Positions 9,622 through 18,005 of a stretch of 64,000 nt of DNA are shown piece by piece (the first letter of the stretch is position 1; every line of letters begins with the position of its first letter). Source of the stretch: Acidobacteriota bacterium (lineage in GTDB: Bacteria; Acidobacteriota; Terriglobia; Acidiferrales; UBA7541); the NCBI GenBank assembly GCA_013289665.1, contig JABCZN010000001.1, forward strand, positions 620,001 through 684,000. Reading direction: 5' to 3'. The translations under genes were made by a program, and so were the position numbers. The notes under the pieces are model-generated. The model made no database searches. It worked only from the letters and a program-made list of their open reading frames with translations, and was not told where the DNA came from.

Positions 9622-10518
9622 ATGAATCTCAGCGGTATTTTCCCCGCGCTCACGACACCTTTTGAATCGGACGGCAGCGTTTCGCTTTCCGGCGTGAAGC
9701 ACAATATCGGCCTCTACAATCGGACCGGCCTCGCGGGCTACGTAGTGCTTGGCTCCACGGGGGAATCGGTGCTGCTTTCGCGCGAAGAATCGGATCAGTT
9801 GCTCGCCGCTGTGAAAGAAGCCGCCGCCCCGGGGAAAATTCTGATCGCCGGAACCGGTGCGGAATCCACCGCGGAAACCATTGCGCGCACGAAACGCGCC
9901 GCGGCGCTCGGCTACCAGGCCGCTCTCGTGAAGACGCCCTACTACTACAAGCCTGCCTACCGCGCGGAACACTTCATCCAACATTTCCGTTCCGTTGCCG
10001 ACGCTTCTCCGATTCCGATTCTTCTTTACTCGGTACCGGTCTTCACCAACATCACTTTGGAATCGCCGGAAATTATTGCCCTTGCCCAGCACCCGAACAT
10101 CGTCGGCATCAAGGACAGTTCCGGCAGTATCCAGCGGATCGGTGAAGTTGTGGCCGGGGCGCCCGCGGATTTCCAGGTGCTCACCGGAGGCGCCGCCGTT
10201 GTTTATCCCGCGCTTGCCCTTGGCGGCCGCGGCGCCATTCTTGCGCTCGCCGATCTGCTTCCGGAAAAGTGCGTAGAGCTTTTCCAGCTGTTCGAGCAGG
10301 GCCGCCACGAACAAGCCCGGCAATTGCAGTTGCAGCTTGTGGGAGCATCCAGATTGGTCGTTTCTGAAAACGGCATCGCCGGCCTGAAATTTGCCATGGA
10401 CCTGCGCGGCTACAAGGGTGGGGTGCCCCGTCCCCCGCTCCTCCCATTAAAAGAAGAGAAAAAAACCGCCGTCGCGGTCCTTGTGGCGGAACTCCATCCG
10501 GCTGCGGCGCGCGTCTAA
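9622..10518 (+). CDS. DapA-family aldolase, HOGA-like branch
   Basis: This 298-residue Schiff-base aldolase starts at MNLSGIFPALTTPF, two bases after carB. The family elements are GSTGES (44-49), the catalytic Tyr136 (ILLYSVP) and the Schiff-base Lys164 (IVGIKDSSG). The segments AGTGAESTAETI, KTPYYYKP, SPIPILLYSVP and QHPNIVGIKDSSG resemble 4-hydroxy-2-oxoglutarate aldolase (HOGA1) more than classical DapA. It could cleave a 2-oxo acid to pyruvate or act as dihydrodipicolinate synthase; the substrate is uncertain. An upstream in-frame extension inside carB is rejected. Confidence 0.85.
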   Translation: MNLSGIFPALTTPFESDGSVSLSGVKHNIGLYNRTGLAGYVVLGSTGESVLLSREESDQLLAAVKEAAAPGKILIAGTGAESTAETIARTKRAAALGYQAALVKTPYYYKPAYRAEHFIQHFRSVADASPIPILLYSVPVFTNITLESPEIIALAQHPNIVGIKDSSGSIQRIGEVVAGAPADFQVLTGGAAVVYPALALGGRGAILALADLLPEKCVELFQLFEQGRHEQARQLQLQLVGASRLVVSENGIAGLKFAMDLRGYKGGVPRPPLLPLKEEKKTAVAVLVAELHPAAARV

Positions 10519-10566
10519 CCCATCGGGTTGCCGTGACCTTTTACCCGGACTATCATCTAAACGCTC

Positions 10567-12180
10567 ATGGACTGTCGCGCCCTTCCACCCTCCAGCCTGC
10601 CGCACACCAGCAAGCTCATTCACGATTACGTTGAGAATTTTTCCCGCCTGGAAAACTTTTACGAGCACAAGCCTGAGTTGCACTCTGCTGAAGCCTACGC
10701 GCGGCAGTTGAATTTTCCCGCGGATCGCCGCAGGGAAGTGGCGGCGATTTTGCGCGCCGACAATCTCTTGTTCGGAAGCGGACCGGAAACGGAAAGCAAT
10801 TTGCGGCGCCTCGAGAATGGCGCGGTAGCCGTGCTAAGCGGGCAGCAAGTGGGACTTTTTGGCGGCCCGGCTTACGCCTTTTATAAGGCCCTGACGGCGA
10901 TCGAATCCGCCCGCGAGCTATCGCTTTCTGGCATCGAAGCCGTTCCGATCTTCTGGATGGCCACGGAAGACCACGACATTGATGAAATTCGCCACACCAC
11001 CTGGTTCTATGAAGGCCAGCTGCACAAGCTGGTCTTGCCGGCGCCGGCTGCGGAGGCGCGTCCTGCTGGACGTGTTGCGCTCGGGGTTGAGATCGAAGCG
11101 CTGCTCCAGGAAATCGAAGACGGTCTCACGGGTCCCAGCGGCTTCGAGCTGCTCGAAGTCCTGCGATCGAGTTACACCCCGCAGGATACCTACGGCAGCG
11201 CCTTTGCCAAGCTCTTCGCCAATCTTTTTTCCCCGCAGGGCCTGATTCTTCTCGATCCGCTCAATCCCAGTCTGCACGCTATCGCCGCCCCCATCCTCCG
11301 CCAGGCTCTTGAACGTCGCGACGAATTGAACGATGCGCTCCTCCAGCGTGACAAGGAGCTGGAAAAAGCCGGCTATGCCCCACAGGTGAAAATCACCTCA
11401 AAGAGCACGCTCCTTTTCGCAATGGAAGACGGCAAGCGCGAGGTAATCACGGCCGCGAACGGAAAGTTTTCGTTTGGCAGTAAATCCGTTGCCAGGGAAC
11501 AGGTGCTCGAACAGGTTTCCTCGAACGCCGAAGCCTTCAGCCCGAACGCGCTGCTCCGCCCCGTCATGCAGGATTATCTTTTGCCGACGGTGGTCTATTA
11601 TGGCGGTCCCGCGGAGATCGCTTACTTCGCGCAATCGCAGGTGCTCTATAAGAAGCTACTCGGGCACATGCCCGTTCTTTTGCCGCGCGCGGACTACACG
11701 CTCGTCGATCCCAAGGCCGTCCGCATCCTGGAGAAATATAATTTGAAGGTCGAGGACGCGTGGCTCGGATCGCAAGCTCTTTACAAGAAGATGTATTCCA
11801 CGAACGTGCCGAAAAAACTCGCGCGCTCGTTTGACGCAAGCTTGCGGCAAATCGAGAAGAGTATTGCCAGTCTGGACGAGTCCATCCGCGGCGTGGATCC
11901 CACAATTCAGGGCACCATCGCGCGCGCCGAGAAACGCATCCGTTACCAGGTGGAGAAGCTGCGCGCCAAGACGGGCGCCGCGCTCGACCGCCACGAAAAG
12001 ATTATCGAGCTGCATGCGGAATTCCTGGAGAACCTTCTCTACCCGCACAAGGGGCTCCAGTCCCGCGATCTATCCTTCCTTCCGTTCCTGCTTCGTCTCG
12101 GCAGCGGCGGGCTTGGCGAACTTCAGAAGCTCGCCTGCGCCAAGAAAACCGGCCAGCATTACATCGTTTCCATTCCCTGA
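10567..12180 (+). CDS. bshC: Putative cysteine ligase BshC (bacillithiol biosynthesis)
   Basis: BshC is proposed to add cysteine to GlcN-malate as the last step of bacillithiol synthesis. The 537-residue length fits. Family signatures include VLSGQQVGLFGGPAYAFYK, VPIFWMATEDHDIDEI, TYGSAFAKLF, RPVMQDYLLPTVVYYGGPAEIAYFAQ and LLPRADYTLVD. A coiled-coil stretch follows at about residues 415-480, and the protein ends LQKLACAKKTGQHYIVSIP. bshA and bshB are not in the window. The family call is secure. Confidence 0.92.
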   Translation: MDCRALPPSSLPHTSKLIHDYVENFSRLENFYEHKPELHSAEAYARQLNFPADRRREVAAILRADNLLFGSGPETESNLRRLENGAVAVLSGQQVGLFGGPAYAFYKALTAIESARELSLSGIEAVPIFWMATEDHDIDEIRHTTWFYEGQLHKLVLPAPAAEARPAGRVALGVEIEALLQEIEDGLTGPSGFELLEVLRSSYTPQDTYGSAFAKLFANLFSPQGLILLDPLNPSLHAIAAPILRQALERRDELNDALLQRDKELEKAGYAPQVKITSKSTLLFAMEDGKREVITAANGKFSFGSKSVAREQVLEQVSSNAEAFSPNALLRPVMQDYLLPTVVYYGGPAEIAYFAQSQVLYKKLLGHMPVLLPRADYTLVDPKAVRILEKYNLKVEDAWLGSQALYKKMYSTNVPKKLARSFDASLRQIEKSIASLDESIRGVDPTIQGTIARAEKRIRYQVEKLRAKTGAALDRHEKIIELHAEFLENLLYPHKGLQSRDLSFLPFLLRLGSGGLGELQKLACAKKTGQHYIVSIP

Positions 12181-12199
12181 CTCTCAGTGGGAGGCGTCT

Positions 12200-12601
12200 A
12201 TGCAATCGATTCGCGTGCGAACCGCCCGGCGCACCCAGATGGTGGACGTCACGCAGGAAGTTCAGCGCGTCGTCACCGCGCTGGGTATCAAAGTCGGCAC
12301 ATGTTTCCTGTACGTTCCGCACACGACCGCGGGGGTTCTCATCAACGAACACGCCGATCCCGATGTCGCCTCCGACGCCGAAGGAGCGCTCGACCGCCTG
12401 GTGCCCTCCGCCGGACCGTTTCGACACGCCGAAGGAAACTCCGATTCGCACGTGAAGACTATGCTGGTGGGCACTTCACAGTTTGTTTTCGTGGAGGACG
12501 GAAAACTTGCACTCGGGCGCTGGCAAGGGATCTTTTTCACCGAGTTTGACGGGCCGCGGGAGCGGCACCTCTACGTCAAAGTCCTCCCCGACCGTGTCTG
12601 A
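12200..12601 (+). CDS. YjbQ/UPF0047 family protein
   Basis: This 133-residue protein belongs to the UPF0047 (YjbQ) family, reported to have weak thiamine-phosphate synthase activity. Its true role is unclear. The family hallmarks are FLYVPHTTAGVLINEHADPDV, the HAEGNSDSHVKTMLVGTSQ loop with its His cluster, and LGRWQGIFFTEFDGPRER at the C-terminus. ATG 12200 is preceded by GGGAGG. It lies 19 nt after bshC and is probably cotranscribed. Confidence 0.9.
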   Translation: MQSIRVRTARRTQMVDVTQEVQRVVTALGIKVGTCFLYVPHTTAGVLINEHADPDVASDAEGALDRLVPSAGPFRHAEGNSDSHVKTMLVGTSQFVFVEDGKLALGRWQGIFFTEFDGPRERHLYVKVLPDRV

Positions 12602-12681
12602 CGCAAGCCTCCACAGTGCCTGTCTAGCCACACCAACCGGCCGGACCTGATCCCGGCTGTATTTAGTGTATATACAAGAAT

Positions 12682-12962
12682 GTGTTCGGATAGGACCCGC
12701 GGAAGGCCCGCAGCAATCTTGAAAACACGGCGTCTCTTTTGACGAGGCGGCAACTGCATTTGCGGACCCCGAGACTCTTGAATGGCAAGATCCATCACAC
12801 TCACAGGATGAGGAGCGCATGAAGAGGCTGGGTTATTCAGCTTCGGGAAGAATTCTTATTCTGGTCTATAAATGGCGGAGGACTAGTAATGAAGAAGAAA
12901 CGGTCCGGATTATCAGTGCACGTCGCGCAAGCGCGAAGGAGCAGAAAGCATACTGCGGTTGA
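12682..12962 (+). pseudogene. brnT: Decayed BrnT-type RelE-fold toxin
   Basis: Translating from GTG 12682 gives a BrnT N-terminus with a TAG codon at 12691-12693 where family members have Trp (FEWDP), then DPRKARSNLE. The frame is then lost in the A run at 12722-12725, where one A appears to be missing. In the next frame the rest of BrnT is intact: KHGVSFDEAATAFADPE, then RILILVYKWR, then RIISARRASAKEQKAY and a TGA at 12960-12962. Active BrnT is a ribosome-dependent RNase of type II modules. This copy has one nonsense codon and one frameshift, so a functional toxin is unlikely. It overlaps the brnA-like gene by 74 nt. Confidence 0.75.
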
Positions 12963-13158
12963 GGCGATCGACTTTTCCGACATCCCCGAAGCGACGGCTC
13001 GCGAACTCAGAGGGGCGCGCCGCGTCGGGCGCCCTCGAACTGGAAAGGCGAAACAACTTATCGCCCTGCGCATTTCTCCTCAACTTCTGGCTCAACTACG
13101 GCGCATGGCGTTGATACATGACCTTCTTGAAAAGGCGGCCGGGCGCAAAGTAACGTAA
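12889..13158 (+). CDS. brnA: BrnA-like antitoxin, probably with an internal deletion
   Basis: This 89-residue basic protein starts at ATG 12889 after GGAGG. The region IDFSDIPEATARELRGARRVGRPRTG, followed by LIALRISPQLLAQLRRMA, matches the BrnA/ribbon-helix-helix antitoxin pattern. In BrnA-type proteins about nine residues (a GYQT-like turn) normally separate the first helix from LIHDLLEKAA. Here MA runs straight into LIHDLL, which suggests an in-frame deletion in the DNA-binding fold. It normally neutralises BrnT and represses the operon. With the toxin broken, it may be a remnant or a free regulator. Confidence 0.6.
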   Translation: MKKKRSGLSVHVAQARRSRKHTAVEAIDFSDIPEATARELRGARRVGRPRTGKAKQLIALRISPQLLAQLRRMALIHDLLEKAAGRKVT

Positions 13159-13354
13159 GCTGTCTGCCTAAAGTTCTACCCCGTAACAAGGCGAGGCAGC
13201 AGGAGAATTGATCTCTTCAACCGCTGGTTGTTGGCAGGCTTTTCCTCAAAGTAACCGATGCACGCGCGTCTGGGACGAAATCTCCGAAGCATAAAATGAA
13301 ACCCAACCCCCGTTCCGGGCGTTGCGCGTTTCGCTTTTCTGTTTTCCTGTCTGG

Positions 13355-14011
13355 CTAACTGTGAGCGGGCGACGATTCAAGGATGCGCACCTCTGGCAGA
13401 CTGTTGGGAAGCCAGTCCTTGGTGAGATCGAGAATCAGGGTGATGGTGATCACGAAGAATATGCTGAAGGTGATCATCGTCGAAACGACGAAAAAGCCGT
13501 CGAGCGGAAGAAGGCCGGACATCAGGTAGACCAGCGATTGCCAGAAGATGGCTTGGCTTGTGCGCGAGTGTTTCCAGGGAGTGTAGAAGAGAACGGCGGC
13601 GAGGAAGAGGGGCAGCCAGGTGACACCTGTTGATTTGAGGCGGAGCAGTGTGGAGAAAGTGCTGACCGCGTTGAGGGTGAAATCATCACCTAAGGCGGTG
13701 CCGAGGCGGATGGCTGCGAATGTGAGCGGTATTGCCGCGATGGTACGTTCCCGGCGGTTCATGCGGTAGAGAACGCAAGCTAGCAGGATGAGCACCAGCA
13801 ATGGCGACATGAAGTAGGAATTGCGTCCGAGGAAAAAGATCGCGGCAAAAAGCATTGCTGCGGACCCTTTGGCGACAGGCGTGTCCATATCCTTGAAAAA
13901 CTCGTCTTCTTTTTGCTGAACGTCTTCGAGGGTGATTGGTTTGTACGCTGCGCGGGGATCCGCGGACCGCTTATGTGGTTCGTGTGAGGAGTTGGCGGTT
14001 GGGTCGGTCAT
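13355..14011 (-). CDS. Uncharacterised membrane protein in a TetR operon
   Basis: This 218-residue protein has a polar N-terminus (about 50 residues) followed by about five hydrophobic segments, among them GSAAMLFAAIFFLG, LLVLILLACVLY, LPLFLAAVLFY and FFVVSTMITFSIFFVITI. No family is recognised. Its start overlaps the end of the TetR gene by four bases (ATGA), so the two are translated together. It may be the effector or target of that regulator. Confidence 0.7.
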   Translation of the reverse strand: MTDPTANSSHEPHKRSADPRAAYKPITLEDVQQKEDEFFKDMDTPVAKGSAAMLFAAIFFLGRNSYFMSPLLVLILLACVLYRMNRRERTIAAIPLTFAAIRLGTALGDDFTLNAVSTFSTLLRLKSTGVTWLPLFLAAVLFYTPWKHSRTSQAIFWQSLVYLMSGLLPLDGFFVVSTMITFSIFFVITITLILDLTKDWLPNSLPEVRILESSPAHS

Positions 14012-14730
14012 GAGGGTTCCTCCTGGGGTACGACGTAAGCCGGGGACGTTGGCTCCGAAAATAAACCGGCATCGCGCAGCAACGCGAAGAGGCCGCCACG
14101 AAAGGGTTTCAGCAAGGGCAGCCGCGCGAGAGTGAGCATGCGGACGAAGAGCGAGATGCCCGAATCGGCGAGGCGATGGGTGCGGGATTGTTCCGGAGAA
14201 TCGTCATAAAGGAAATAGAGAAGAAGGAGCATGTGCAGCGCCCAGAGCAGGATCGGCAGGCCTCCGGCGAGGTCCTCGGGGAGTTTTTCCCCGGCCAGCG
14301 CCAGGCGAAACAGGGCGATGCTTTTCTGGCGATTCGAACGGGTTGCCGGGCCAAACACGGAGAGTGGATGTTCTGGTTCGCCGGTGTAACGAAAGAGGGC
14401 GCTGAGGAGGCGTCGGTCTCCATGGAGGATTTCGAGTTTGAGATGGAAGACCGCACGGAGCCTGGCTTCGAGGTCGAGGTTTGCGGATTGAAATGCGGCT
14501 TGGACGCGCAAGGAATGCTCGTCGCCCACGGCATCGTAATATACCTGGACGATCGCTTCCTTGCTGGGGAAATAGTAGTAGGCCGCTCCCAGGGCCACTC
14601 CCGCGTGTTTAGCGATGTCCCGCATGGTCGCAGCTTCCAGGCCGCGTTCCCGGCATAAGGCGAGAGCAGCGTCGAGGATCTGTGAGCGGGTTTCGGAGGA
14701 GTGTTTGCGGGCGATCTGGGTGTTGAACAT
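14008..14730 (-). CDS. TetR/AcrR family transcriptional regulator
   Basis: This 240-residue protein starts at MFNTQIARKHSSETRSQIL. The helix-turn-helix spans about residues 15-60 (ILDAALALCRERGLEAATM, DIAKHAGVALGAAYYYFPSKEA), a standard TetR_N domain. The C-terminal ligand domain is divergent, with a hydrophobic stretch (LLWALHMLLLLYFLY). A longer frame to 14886 lacks homology and would cover the likely promoter. The start codon lies inside a perfect 14-bp palindrome, with a second copy 50 bp upstream, so autoregulation is likely. The gene overlaps the downstream membrane protein gene. Confidence 0.88.
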   Translation of the reverse strand: MFNTQIARKHSSETRSQILDAALALCRERGLEAATMRDIAKHAGVALGAAYYYFPSKEAIVQVYYDAVGDEHSLRVQAAFQSANLDLEARLRAVFHLKLEILHGDRRLLSALFRYTGEPEHPLSVFGPATRSNRQKSIALFRLALAGEKLPEDLAGGLPILLWALHMLLLLYFLYDDSPEQSRTHRLADSGISLFVRMLTLARLPLLKPFRGGLFALLRDAGLFSEPTSPAYVVPQEEPS

Positions 14731-14736
14731 GTTCAA
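14723..14736. promoter_or_regulatory. Palindromic operator overlapping the tetR start codon
   Basis: TTGAACATGTTCAA is a perfect palindrome. The start codon of the TetR gene (14728-14730, minus strand) is part of it. Together with the similar site at 14773-14786, it is the probable autoregulatory operator. Confidence 0.6.
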
Positions 14737-14772
14737 ATAATGGCGGACCGGAGTCCGTCTGTCAAGAAGTAT

Positions 14773-14786
14773 TTGAACGTGTTCAT
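14773..14786. promoter_or_regulatory. Second TetR operator half-set upstream
   Basis: TTGAACGTGTTCAT matches the palindrome at 14723-14736 at 12 of 14 positions and lies 50 bp (about five helical turns) from it. Two sites on one face of the helix fit cooperative TetR binding at the promoter. Confidence 0.55.
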
Positions 14787-15005
14787 ACAGTGAGATAACA
14801 CCTGTATTATCAAGTGATTGGAAGAAATTGGGGGATGGTGGCTCCGCTCGGTGTGGAATTGCCGGTGTAGGGAAGGAGTTTCGCATCTTTCGTGGAGTCT
14901 TCCTGTGGCTGGAAGTGCGTCAATTTCCAGTTACCCGGCGCAGCAACTAGCCATGCCAGGGCCGTAACTTTGCCTGAGCTTGGGACGTAGCGATCGACAG
15001 AGCCA

Positions 15006-15413
15006 ATGCTTGAGCTACTGTTTGCATTCCTTGAACTTGTTTTGGAGATTCTCCTCGAAGCTGCATTTGAATTTGCGGCTGATTTTCTTGGTGCCCTGGT
15101 TCTGCGCGGAATCGCCGAAATATTCAATACATCAGAATTCAAAAACCCTTTGGTAGCCTGCATCGGGTATGTTTTCTTAGGCGGACTTGCAGGTGGGCTT
15201 AGCCTCTTTTTCATTCCTCATCATCTTGTTCATCCTTCCAAGGTCCCTGGGCTCAGCGTTGTCATCAGTCCTATTCTCGCGGGCTTTGGAATGTCGTTGG
15301 TCGGCTCTACACTGCGCAAGCGGAACAAGAATGCTATGCAATTAGAGAATTTTGGCTATGGCTTTGCGTTTGCTTTCGGAATGGCTCTCGTTCGTTTCTG
15401 CTTCGTGAAGTAA
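15006..15413 (+). CDS. Small uncharacterised membrane protein
   Basis: This 135-residue protein begins with an acidic amphipathic helix (LELLFAFLELVLEILLEAAF). Three hydrophobic segments follow: PLVACIGYVFLGGLAGGLSLFF, VVISPILAGFGMSLVGS and FGYGFAFAFGMALVRFCFV. A polar RKRNKN loop lies between the last two. No family is recognised. The Shine-Dalgarno is weak. On the opposite strand the region upstream (14820-15005) also reads as plausible coding sequence (see findings). Confidence 0.6.
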   Translation: MLELLFAFLELVLEILLEAAFEFAADFLGALVLRGIAEIFNTSEFKNPLVACIGYVFLGGLAGGLSLFFIPHHLVHPSKVPGLSVVISPILAGFGMSLVGSTLRKRNKNAMQLENFGYGFAFAFGMALVRFCFVK

Positions 15414-15579
15414 TGTGGGAAGCGTTCTGTGCGAACCCGGATTTCTTTGGGTCTCCCGACTGTTCCTGTTCCATGGATGGGGCCAACAACTTAGCGCAAC
15501 GGCAGGCAAGAGTGACATAACCGACGCATTTGACCAGCATAGGATGGTGGCGGGGGGCGGTATGTTACTGTTTTAGGCT

Positions 15580-16785
15580 GTGGCTGAGCTGGGAATCTAT
15601 ATCCAGGTGCCGTTTTGCCAGACGAAGTGCACGTACTGCAACTTCCATACAGGAGTGGTGTCTCCGGGGCGTTTTGCACCCTACGCTGATGCCGTTTGCC
15701 GCGAAATCAGCCATCATCGCACCTTGCTGGAGTCCGCCGGCATAAGCATGTCTGGCGCGATCAGTGGGCAAACTCATTCTGTGGACACTGTGTATATCGG
15801 CGGCGGGACACCGAGTCTCCTTGAGCCGGAACTCCTTTCGCTGATGCTTGACGCGCTTCGCGCCGGCTTCGAGTGCTCGTTCACAGAAGTGACACTGGAA
15901 GCGGACCCAGAGACGATTGAGGCTGAAAAGGCGGCGGAATGGGCTGCGGCGGGATTCAATCGCATAAGCTTAGGGACGCAATCGTTTGTGGATGAGGAAC
16001 TGAAGGCCGCGGGCCGCATGCATCGGCGGGAAGATATTTATCGCGCTGCGCCGATTCTTCGGGCTGCGGGGATCCGCAACATCAGTTTCGATCTTATCGC
16101 TGGACTTCCAAAGCAGACACATGTCTCGTGGCGGCAGTCGCTTGGCGAGGCCATCGCGCTTGGGTCGGAACACATTTCCATTTACATGATGGAAATTGAC
16201 GAGGGGAGCCGGCTGGGACTGGAAATCTTGCAGAGCGGATCGCGGTACAGCGCCAGGGAGATTCCTGCGGAAGAGGAGATGGCCGCGTTTTATGAACTGG
16301 CTCAAGCAGAGCTGAAAACCGCCGGTTATCTCCAATACGAGATCTCCAATTGGGCCAAGCCGGGGTTTGAGTCTCGGCACAATCTCAAGTATTGGCGGCG
16401 GGAGCCGTACCTCGGGTTCGGCGCCGGGGCGCATTCGTTTTCCGGCGCGCAGCGCTGGGCCAACCGCCACGACGCAGCTGCGTACGTGGCTGCGATATCA
16501 GAAGGAAAAAGCGCGATCGAATCCGTTGATACCCTCACTCCGACGCTCGCTCTCGATGAAGAGTTCTTTCTGGGATTGCGGCAGCTTTCGGGGATCGATC
16601 TTGGACGCATTGAGCGGGAGTATGGAGTCAGCTTGAGGGAAAGGGTTGGCGAACTTGCTGCTCGCGGCATGGCGGAAATGAAGGGCGAGATTTTGCGGCT
16701 GCCGGCCGCGAAGCTGAGTGTGTCGAGTGAAATCATCGTCGAATTGCTGCGGTCTGTGCAGGTTGCGGCGCCGGCCGCACGTTGA
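15580..16785 (+). CDS. hemW: Radical SAM heme chaperone HemW
   Basis: This 401-residue HemW-type protein is often misnamed oxygen-independent coproporphyrinogen oxidase. HemW is thought to bind heme and deliver it to respiratory enzymes. The start is GTG 15580 (MAELGIYIQVPFC). The radical SAM cluster is CX3CX2C at Cys13, Cys17 and Cys20, with no fourth Cys of the HemN kind. Further motifs are TVYIGGGTPSLL, LEADPET, RISLGTQSF and the HemW C-terminal domain (HNLKYWRREPYLGFGAGAHS). The role fits the cytochrome and heme genes at 47-58 kb. Confidence 0.9.
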   Translation: MAELGIYIQVPFCQTKCTYCNFHTGVVSPGRFAPYADAVCREISHHRTLLESAGISMSGAISGQTHSVDTVYIGGGTPSLLEPELLSLMLDALRAGFECSFTEVTLEADPETIEAEKAAEWAAAGFNRISLGTQSFVDEELKAAGRMHRREDIYRAAPILRAAGIRNISFDLIAGLPKQTHVSWRQSLGEAIALGSEHISIYMMEIDEGSRLGLEILQSGSRYSAREIPAEEEMAAFYELAQAELKTAGYLQYEISNWAKPGFESRHNLKYWRREPYLGFGAGAHSFSGAQRWANRHDAAAYVAAISEGKSAIESVDTLTPTLALDEEFFLGLRQLSGIDLGRIEREYGVSLRERVGELAARGMAEMKGEILRLPAAKLSVSSEIIVELLRSVQVAAPAAR

Positions 16786-16837
16786 CGCAGCTTTGCAATA
16801 GGGTTTGAATCGTTTTAGGCTTTGAGCGAGGCCAGTC

Positions 16838-17953
16838 ATGACTTATACCGTTGCTAAGGGGAATCAGCTTACGGATCCCGACCACGTTACTCCTATTGAT
16901 GGGACTGTGGATCTGCGCAGTGATACGGTTACACGGCCCAGCGAGGAGATGAGGCGGGCGATGGCCGCAGCCGAAGTGGGCGATGACGTTTATGGGGAAG
17001 ATCCCACGGTCAACAGGCTCCAGAAGCGCGCCGCGGAAATCTTCGGCAAGGAAGCAGCGCTCTTCGTGCCCACCGGCTGCATGGGCAACCTGATCGCTAT
17101 CAAGATCTGGACGCACCACGGCAACGAAGTCGTGTGCGAGGACCGCAGCCACGTCAATCTTTACGAACTTGCCTCGATGTCCGCGATCGCGGGTTGCATG
17201 CCACGGGCTGTTCGGGGCGGAGACGATGGCATCCTCACTTGGAAACAGATCGAATCCTCCATCCGCCCCAAGATCTATTACGACTCGCAAACCGCGTTGG
17301 TCTGCCTCGAAAACACCAGCAACATGGCTGGGGGCACGGTTTATCCCACAGCGCGCGTCGACGAGATTGGCGATCGCGCGCACGTTCTCGGCCTGAAAGT
17401 TCATCTCGACGGCGCGCGCATCTTCAACGCCGCGACATCGCTCGGCGACAACGTCGCCAACATGACCAAGAAAGTTGACTCGGTAATGTTTTGCCTCTCC
17501 AAGGGCCTCGGCGCACCGGTCGGCTCCATGATCGTTGCCTCACGCGAATTTATCGAGCGCGCGCGGGTCTACCGCAAAATGTTCGGCGGCGGAATGCGCC
17601 AGGTGGGCATTGTTGCCGCCGCTGGACTTCTCGCCCTCGAACATTCGCCGTCGCGTTTGCACGAGGACCACGCCAACGCCCGGCGTCTCGCCGAGGGAGT
17701 CGCGAAAATACCCGGCCTGAAAATTGATCCCGCGTCGGTGAAGACGAACATCGTGATTTTCGATTGCGGCGCCAGCGGAATGAACGCCGTCGAACTCTGC
17801 GACGCCCTGCACGAGCGCGGAATCTTGGCCCAGGACACCGCCATCAATTCGGTCCGCATGGTCACCCACTGGAACGTCAATCGCGCCGGGATCGACCGCG
17901 CCATTCAGGAACTCATGGCCTTGGTGCAAAAGAAAAAAGGGCAGGTAGCCTGA
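16838..17953 (+). CDS. ltaE: Low-specificity L-threonine aldolase
   Basis: This PLP enzyme splits L-threonine or allo-threonine into glycine and acetaldehyde. The 371-residue protein has [19 protein letters not shown] and [15 protein letters not shown] near the N-terminus. [13 protein letters not shown] and the [16 protein letters not shown] segment ([10 protein letters not shown]) follow, and the PLP lysine sits in [12 protein letters not shown]. It starts at ATG 16838, 52 nt after hemW on the same strand. Confidence 0.93.
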   Translation: MTYTVAKGNQLTDPDHVTPIDGTVDLRSDTVTRPSEEMRRAMAAAEVGDDVYGEDPTVNRLQKRAAEIFGKEAALFVPTGCMGNLIAIKIWTHHGNEVVCEDRSHVNLYELASMSAIAGCMPRAVRGGDDGILTWKQIESSIRPKIYYDSQTALVCLENTSNMAGGTVYPTARVDEIGDRAHVLGLKVHLDGARIFNAATSLGDNVANMTKKVDSVMFCLSKGLGAPVGSMIVASREFIERARVYRKMFGGGMRQVGIVAAAGLLALEHSPSRLHEDHANARRLAEGVAKIPGLKIDPASVKTNIVIFDCGASGMNAVELCDALHERGILAQDTAINSVRMVTHWNVNRAGIDRAIQELMALVQKKKGQVA

Positions 17954-18005
17954 CTCCGTTTTGATTTAGAATCTTCGGCTAGTTGCAAAAAAAGGAAACC
18001 CCGCC

